In this document: positions 58,196 to 64,000 of the stretch, one piece after another
Layout of the letters: each line of letters opens with the position of its first letter
Position numbering within the stretch: position 1 is the first letter of the stretch
Assembly: GCA_947311845.1 (NCBI GenBank)
Contig: CAMZMU010000048.1
Span: forward strand, 21,263,497 to 21,327,496
DNA: 64,000 nt
Source: Poa pratensis
Lineage: Eukaryota > Streptophyta > Magnoliopsida > Poales > Poaceae
Reading direction: 5' to 3'
The notes under the pieces: generated by a model
What the model was told of the DNA's origin: nothing
Database searches by the model: none
What the model saw: only the letters and a program-made list of their open reading frames with translations
Translations under genes and position numbers: made by a program

Positions 58196-59269
58196 CCGAT
58201 AAAAAAAAATAATGAATCAAAAATAATAGTCAACCGACATTTTTCATAAACTGAAATATTAATGAACCCAAAATGTCGATGATTCGAAAATGTCGATGAA
58301 CCAAAAAAGGAAATAAATTTCCGGTGAACGAAAAGCAATAGTGAAACTAAAAGGATTTGAAATTCTAGTTAACCAATTGTAATAATGAACCAAAAATACC
58401 GGTAAACCAAAATAGTAATCAACGAAAAAATCGGTGAAGAAAAGAATGGGGACCGAAAAGGAACTAAATTCCGGTGAACCAAAAATAATACTGAACCTAA
58501 ATATCGAAAAACCTAAAAAAAACTGAACCGAGAAGGAACTAAATTTCGGTGTTTAAAAAAGCGTAGACAATGCTAACAACTTATTCACAGGTCCAAAAAA
58601 TGTCCACGGAGTTCTAGAGAATAAACGTTAAAGCTTTGAAAATGCTTGACAGTTCGAGTAAATATTAGCAATCAGTGACAAGCCACAAGCGCCAATCGCA
58701 CGCTCGCGCCTGTTTCTTTTTTTTTACATTTTATTTAAAACAAGAATGATTTTCATCCAATAAAAATCAAGGGTGAACCAAAGAGATTTCTACTCAGCTC
58801 TACTTTGGAAGCTTTCACCAAAGAAAAAATTGGAGAAGACTTCACACATGTAGAGCTTAATTGGAAAGCCTTGATAGTGATAAGAGAGATTAGGTTGGGT
58901 GTTTAATCAAAAAAGTGGGAGAGCCAAAATAAAAAATGTGAACCAAATTGACGAACCAAATAAGAGTGAACCGTAAATAATATGAACCAAACGAATTAAC
59001 GTTGACTGAAGAAACGTATGAAACAAAATACAAATAACAAAAATTTGACCGAACTAATTTGGTGAACTGTAATAAACGAACCAGAAATAAAATGAACAAA
59101 GTGAAAATGAACTAAAAATTGGTTGACCATAACTAATAGTGAACCCAAATACCGGTGAACCACATATAATAGTGAACTAAAAATGTTGGTGAACCATAAG
59201 TAATAGTGAGCCGAAAATAACAGTGATCCGTAAATCAGGTGAACCGCAAACAATAGTGAACCGAAAGTG
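58196..59269. repeat. GAACCAAA tract, unit C/D junction
   Basis: Same as 26155-27234; unit D keeps the 384 bp missing from unit B. Confidence 0.7.
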
Positions 59270-59756
59270 ACGGGGAAGAGCACATGTTCCACATCGGCGT
59301 CCCCCAGTTGTTCGCTGGGTGTGCTCCTCCGGCACAGGCTGCACGCCGGCTCCTCGTCGGTGGGCTGCAGTGCCACCCGTGAGGGAGGCGACTGTCCTGC
59401 ATCGTTGACTGGTATGCGGCTGTGTATGTGGCCGCATCCGGCGTGGCAAGAGTATTCCAGCGGTGGTATTCCCGCAGAGAGGGGTCGGCGACACGTAGGA
59501 CCAGGGAGCGGAAAAAACACGCCTCGTGGGGATCGAGGAGTCGAAGCTACCATGGCTCACTGCCACCGGCGAACGAGGGTGGTCGAAGGACCACCAACGA
59601 GGGATGGCGGTGTTGCGGTGGCTTTGAACTCTAGGTGAGGGGCGGAGCCGATGCCGCGAGCCAGTGCAATGCAGTGGAGTGGAACGAGGTAGGTCGTGGG
59701 TTTGTGATGCTATACCTGAGACTTTTTTACACAAATATTCATTCGGCGAGCCATTG
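59270..59756. other. GC-rich upstream block, unit D
   Basis: Same as 27235-27680 and its 3' neighbour, up to the point where the extra 126 bp begin. Confidence 0.5.
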
Positions 59757-59882
59757 GGACATGTTTTGGGGCCTGCAGATAGATGAGATGACGAGGATGT
59801 GGTACCCTTGGAGTTGCCTTAATGATGCTGAAAAAAAAGGAAAATAGAGTTGTCCCATTTTTTTGGATATATAAACGACCAG
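59757..59882. other. 126-bp segment present only in unit D
   Basis: Units B and C read CCATTG directly into AAAATACGG; here 126 bases starting GGACATGTTTTGGGGCCTGC and ending CGACCAG come between. It has no inverted ends or target duplication, so it is more likely ancestral sequence lost from B and C than an insertion. It contains a TATATAAA at about 59868-59875. Confidence 0.7.
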
Positions 59883-60264
59883 AAAATACGGTTCGTACCA
59901 TTTATTTTCAATTTCCGTTGGATGGATTTGAACACCGCTGATCGTGTCCGGTTTGGGTTCCTGTATGACGTGTGTGTGTCCGAGTAGCAGGACAAATCAT
60001 ATACGAGTATTTTTCTCCATACCTGGCCGGACTCGGTCGCACAAGAGGAAGTCCCGCGCAAGAGCGCATCACCGATTCCTTATAGGATCGAGAAAAGGGT
60101 TATAACACGAGATTGATGAGCTGACCGAAATCGCTTCGGATGCGGTGTGGCTGGAAATTAAAGGAAACAAAATAGGGAAGTAGAGCGAAATAAAAAAGGA
60201 AAATCCGTCGCCGATTTGTGTCCGGGTAGGGCTAGACTCCATCACCGATGCTTGGCTTGCCGGG

Positions 60265-60272
60265 TATATATA
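60265..60272 (+). promoter_or_regulatory. TATA box, copy D
   Basis: TATATATA, 105 bases before the ATG, as in units B and C. Confidence 0.7.
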
Positions 60273-60376
60273 CACTCACGTATGTACTTTGATCTAATCC
60301 ATCAAACTGCTACAGCGGCGCTGTGTACGTGCGTCTCGCCATATCGTCTAGATCAGGTCGCCGCCGGCAGAGCGCT

Positions 60377-61525
60377 ATGGGCAAGCGTCCGCGACCTGAG
60401 GATGAAGAAGATGAACCGAAACATCTCCGCGCAGGCCAGCGACGTCCTCGTGGATGCCTCCATCTAATCGCCCGCGACTACAAGCGGGGATGCACGGTGT
60501 ACAAACTAGATGTCGACGGCTTCCGAGCGAACAAGGACGACCATGATCTGGACTCTAGGGCGCAGAGCCTGCCAGCTCACCGCGCGGTGACCCGGCTGGC
60601 GAATCCAGACGGCCCGCAGTGCGACGAGTTCGCGTGCGTGGGTAGCAAGATCTTCGCTTTCTACCGTGGCCGCGGCACCATGGTTTACGACACAAAGGCG
60701 TCGACGGTGGGCATATGCCCTCAATTGCTCGCCATGTTCACCAAACCACCGGTGACAAAAGATGGTCGACAACGCGACATCGTCGAGTACACCACGGTGT
60801 ACGAGTTCCTGGACTTCGGCCACGACATCTACGCCTTCAACACCAGCGCACCACTCCACAACCGCTTCGTTCCATCGATGGAGAGACTTGGACCGGCGCC
60901 CCGCCCAGCCTATGGAGAATGGCTATGGGAGCCTCTCCCTCCGCCTCCGTTTGAGCAGCCCACCTACATCTTGGCTAGCGCGATGCATCCCGACGGCTCC
61001 GCCTTCTTCCTCTCCTTGTCGGACAAAGGCACCTTTTCATTTGACCTGGGCCGCCTCACCTGGACCCGACTCGGCGACTGGCTCCTGCCTTTCCGCGGCA
61101 AGGCCTACTTCGTGCGCGAGCTCGACGCCTGGGTGGGACTGTCGAATCAGCTAGGGTACATCGGCGTTTGCGAGATCATCTCACCCGATGACCTCCGTAC
61201 AGGTCCTCCGGCCTGCACCACCGTCAGGGAAAGGGTCTACAACAACCTCTCTAAGAGGTACCGAACTGCCAACCTCATTTACATGGGCAACGCTGAGTTC
61301 TGCCTCCTCGAGACCGTAACGCGCAAGGGCTACGAAAATTACACTTACGCCGACGACATTGACCCAAAGATGCTGCTTCGCCTAGCAACATTCCGCGTCG
61401 AGCGCCAGCGCAACCGTGAGCTTCGGGCGGTGATCATGGGTACCAGGGTTTACAAGTGGCCTCATAGGGAGATAGAACAACCTACACCTACTGCTTTCTG
61501 GATTAGCCAAGATATTAGGACCTAG
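60377..61525 (+). CDS. DUF1668-family protein (382 aa), copy D, mosaic
   Basis: An intact frame. Residues 1-153 are the same as copies B and C. From 60835 on the gene differs at many sites: the AFNTAAGIPVSSM segment becomes AFNTSAPLHNRFVPSM, FHRPSYISASAL becomes FEQPTYILASAM, and GDWR becomes GDWL. The core motifs KGTFSFD and FRGKAYFVRELDAW are kept. One base is missing just before the old stop, so the tail reads SQDIRT. Most changes fall in loops between the conserved segments, consistent with a protein under some constraint, though I have not counted silent and replacement sites. The Helitron begins 12 bases after the stop, so the usual AATAAA is not next to this copy. Confidence 0.83.
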   Translation: MGKRPRPEDEEDEPKHLRAGQRRPRGCLHLIARDYKRGCTVYKLDVDGFRANKDDHDLDSRAQSLPAHRAVTRLANPDGPQCDEFACVGSKIFAFYRGRGTMVYDTKASTVGICPQLLAMFTKPPVTKDGRQRDIVEYTTVYEFLDFGHDIYAFNTSAPLHNRFVPSMERLGPAPRPAYGEWLWEPLPPPPFEQPTYILASAMHPDGSAFFLSLSDKGTFSFDLGRLTWTRLGDWLLPFRGKAYFVRELDAWVGLSNQLGYIGVCEIISPDDLRTGPPACTTVRERVYNNLSKRYRTANLIYMGNAEFCLLETVTRKGYENYTYADDIDPKMLLRLATFRVERQRNRELRAVIMGTRVYKWPHREIEQPTPTAFWISQDIRT

Positions 61526-61744
61526 TACTACTTAACACTAGTTGAAATGCCCGTGCGTTGCTACGGGCTAGCAAACTCAGCATAATTCTGTTTTTTACTT
61601 TGTAAATTTTCACACCATATTTGTAGTTTAAAAAATATTCAACGTTATGTTTACAGAAGGTACATCGAAACATATGTCGAATTAAAAAAATCTACATGAA
61701 AATTTTCATGCATAAATGCGAGCAAGCATAAATTTTCCTGGAAA

Positions 61745-62135
61745 CCCTAGTCGCGCCTCTCCTCTCTAGCCGCCGCCAGCCCTTCTCCTTCTCCCTCCCT
61801 CTCCTCTCTTCTCTCCACCAAAATTCACGAATTTCCTCCATGACCGACACCTAGAGCTCGACCGCGCGGCCGCTGGGGTTGTCGCCGTGTTCATCCAAGG
61901 CTGAGAATGAAACCGCTGCAACGTCCTCGTCGTCCTCGCCTGAGCCCGGAGCTGGAATCGTCCCGGAATCGTCAGCAAGCTCGCCGCCCTCTACGTCCGC
62001 CGGAGCACGCCAAGCTCGTCGTCGCCTTCTTCCTCTACCCCGACTCCGGCCACTCGGGCCTGCCTTCGACCTCCCCTACGCGGCAAGCATAATGGGCTTG
62101 TTTTGGGCTTTCAACGAACACGCCACACGGTAGTC
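61745..62135 (+). other. GC-rich gene-like segment inside the Helitron
   Basis: Starts CCCTAGTCGCGCCTCTCCTC, like the 5' leader of a grass gene, with open frames from 61879 and 61907 that carry no domain I know. Helitrons of grasses often carry captured exons, which is the likeliest explanation. An ATG near 61841 is followed shortly by a stop. Confidence 0.4.
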
Positions 62136-62439
62136 GAACAGGTTCGCCCGACGTATGTACTGGAGCTGCGGCTGGAGCGGCCCGTGCAATTGCACGGCTA
62201 GACAAACTTTTTATATGTTAGTTAAACATTATGAGATTATAAGAGTTTTGAATGTTTATTTGGTCTTAATTAATTTTTATTAAGCGGTTTGTTTTATCAG
62301 CTTCCATTTTAACTCAACCATGAACATATGCCACTTAAACAGTACATTTCTCAGTGCACTACGTTCGTACGTTTTTTTGTTGACCAACGATGGTACAGTA
62401 CTTTGGACGCATTGCTTTATTACCAGCGTTTCTTTTTGT

Positions 62440-63840
62440 GGTAGGTAAGGAAAACTCTCTGCTGCTCTCGTCTTGCGCAGCTCTGAGTTCCTGACTGCTC
62501 TAGACAAATCCTTACCTCGTCGGCGATTGATTGCCTGGAGGTCGACCTGCGGCACAGGACTTGAGCGGAGCGCCACGGCGTCCGTCCTGAAGGCTCGATC
62601 TGAACGTCCAGCGGTGCCGCCCGGCTGTTCCCGCTCCGGCGCTCGCCGCCCGCGTCGCCCTCGTTCAGTGGCATCTAGGCGTGAGGGAGCAAGGCGGAGC
62701 GCCGCCGGCACGGAGGCCGGGCTGGGCGCCCATGGAACGCGAGGGGGAATGGACCCGAGGTCCAAGAGCCGCAACGGAGCGGCGCCGGCGCGGCATCACC
62801 TTGCTCTGCAGAGAGCAGCATCGGCCGGGGCCGAAGGCCATGGATGGCAGAGCCAGACGGCCGAGGATGCTCTGCATCGATGGAGGCCGGGCGCGGCGGC
62901 CACGGAGGCCCAGCCACGCGGATGCGAGCCTCCGAAGCGGAGCACGACCTGGCGGGGCGCGGATGCCCGGCGTTCGCCGAGACGGAGCACGGCTGAGCGC
63001 CGCCGGCGCGGATGCCCTGGTGTCGGAGCCGTTCGCCAAGACGGAGCACGGCCTGGCGCCGCCGGGGCAGAAGCGCACGCCGAGGACGAACCTGGAGCTG
63101 TACCGGGCCGAGATTGGGCGGGCACTATATCTTCCTCCACGGGAAACCGTCGCCGGCGGCGCGTCTGCGGGGATGGAGGACGGCTCGGTTGCGGGGATGG
63201 AGGCACACTGGCCGGAGGCGGCGCGTCGAGGAGGTACGCAGGACGGGGCGGAGGTGGCCGTGGCGGCCGGCTCGCAAGTGACCAAAACCGGTGGCCGAAG
63301 GCGGGGAAGAAAGGCTCGATTTCGCCTGCCTCAGTGCCTCCCAGCTCGATTCCGTCCAGCTCCACGAGCGCGGCCGAGAACTGGTGCCAACTCCAAGCCG
63401 TACTGCAAGAAATCCGTCCAAGGACAGTATTCGTCCAAGGACAAAATCGGAGAGCAAGATGAATACAGTCTGTGTAAGTGCCAGCTCGCCATCGGCCCTT
63501 CTCGCTCCAGCTCGTCGTCCGCCCCAGCTCGCGGCCGGACAAGCCGCGCCCCTACTCTCCGCCGCCCCGTCTAGCACGCCTCGGCCGCGCCCCAGCTCGC
63601 CGTCCGCCCGTGCTTGCTGTCGGGCCCGTCGGGCACGCCCCGGCCGCGCCCAGCTCGCCGTCCGCCCCTGCTCGCGGACGGCCAAGCCGCGCCCCTGATC
63701 GCTGCCGTCCCCGTCGAGCACGCCCCGACCGCTCGTACTGGTGGATCTTGGCCGTGGGAAGGAGGTCGCGAAGTCGAACGCCGGTAACAGCAGCAACTCC
63801 GTCACGTTGGAGGACGCCAGCAGCAGTAGCAGCTCCGTGA
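62440..63840. other. Long GC-rich segment inside the Helitron
   Basis: High-GC DNA with overlapping frames on both strands up to about 330 codons, all Arg/Ala/Gly/Pro-rich and mutually exclusive. No frame shows a conserved domain or a codon-use signal that picks it out. It contains partial internal repeats (GGAGCGGCGCCGGCGCGG, CGGAGCACGGCCTGGCGCCG, GCCCCAGCTCGCCGTCCGCC variants around 63500-63680). It may include captured gene pieces, but no single gene can be called. Confidence 0.4.
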
Positions 63841-64000
63841 CTGTTCCAGATGGAGTTCAATGGATATTTGGCAGCGTAGGACTGTTCCAGGTCGGTGGTT
63901 TGTGCGAGATACACAGCGGCGGAGATCTATGGCGAGCTAGTCCTCGCGGCCGGGAGCTCTGGACACGGTGGGGGATATTTTTTCTTTTCTATAGAAGCAC

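Larger units (their letters stand above)
26187..58224 (+). repeat. Unit C of the tandem array (32.0 kb)
   Basis: The longest and most complete unit. Colinear with B, and its end (58225) continues into unit D. It alone contains the right half of the CACTA element, a 250-bp Helitron, a Stowaway and a Tourist MITE (44172-52056). Confidence 0.93.
58225..61537 (+). repeat. Unit D of the tandem array (interrupted)
   Basis: Matches unit C from 26187 to 29370 (repeat tract, GC block, promoter, gene) and then stops at the Helitron. It differs by a 126-bp segment upstream of the promoter and by a diverged 3' portion of the gene. Confidence 0.9.
61538..64000 (-). mobile_element. Helitron inserted in the 3' UTR of copy D; 5' end off the right edge
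   Basis: On the minus strand the element ends with the hairpin CCCGTAGCAACGCACGGG (61550-61567), an 8-base spacer and CTAG (61538-61541), followed by T. The empty site in units B and C reads TTAACATTAGCTGG; here TTAACA is followed directly by the Helitron, so the cut lies between A and T. The rest of the target (TTAGCTGG) and the TC start do not appear by 64000, so the element is longer than 2.4 kb. A perfect 16-base palindrome CCGTGCAATTGCACGG (62182-62197), followed by CTAG, may be an internal older end. Confidence 0.85.

Noticed and set aside
62182..62201. Second Helitron end (palindrome followed by CTAG)
   Set aside because: The hairpin touches CTAG with no spacer and the next base is A, not T; it may be a decayed or internal end but is not strong enough for a separate element.
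62473..63805. Several 200-330-codon frames in the Helitron
   Set aside because: They overlap on both strands with the same biased composition; no frame is distinguished by domain or conservation, so no gene is called.

Overview
The window is nuclear DNA of a grass, most likely Triticeae (wheat, Aegilops, rye or barley group). Three things point there: a grass-specific DUF1668 gene family, a Ty3/gypsy element with a tRNA-Asp-type primer site and LTRs that open with TGATACGTCC on the minus strand, and CACTA transposons with the subterminal motif TTTGGTCCCGGTT. There are no prokaryotic features, and I found no tRNA, rRNA or CRISPR. Family names come from recognising protein motifs by eye; no search was run.

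The window is a direct tandem array of one large unit. Unit A (1-1562) is a tail fragment that ends at a 13-N assembly gap. Unit B is 1576-26186 (24.6 kb), unit C is 26187-58224 (32.0 kb), and unit D starts at 58225 and is cut at 61538 by a Helitron that runs off the right edge. Each full unit has, in order: a degenerate GAACCAAA-type repeat, an unexplained GC-rich block, a TATA promoter with an intact DUF1668 gene (plus strand), a 7-kb broken gypsy element (minus strand), a GC-rich block fused to a DUF1668 gene fragment, a Stowaway MITE, a CACTA transposon, AT-rich intergenic repeats, and a 4-kb solo-LTR-like element inside the GAACCAAA repeat. The 7,427-bp length difference between B and C is explained almost entirely by three deletions: about 7,885 and 384 bp lost from B, and 821 bp lost from C.

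The only genes that look able to work are the DUF1668 copies. Those in B (3216-4349) and C (28217-29350) encode the same 377-aa protein. The D copy (60377-61525, 382 aa) is identical to them in its first 40% and clearly diverged after position 60835, so it is a mosaic. A fourth copy is cut by the left edge.

The mobile-element cargo records the array's history. One CACTA insertion (target duplication ACC) keeps only its left end in B and only its right end in C. Its TNPD-type transposase carries one stop shared by both copies plus separate lesions in each. Its second gene survives only in C; it has a C48/ULP1-type protease end with the catalytic residues still readable across good introns, but carries one stop and one frameshift upstream. 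A 250-bp Helitron with both ends visible sits inside the CACTA of unit C. A second, larger Helitron landed precisely between A and T in the 3' untranslated region of the unit-D gene.
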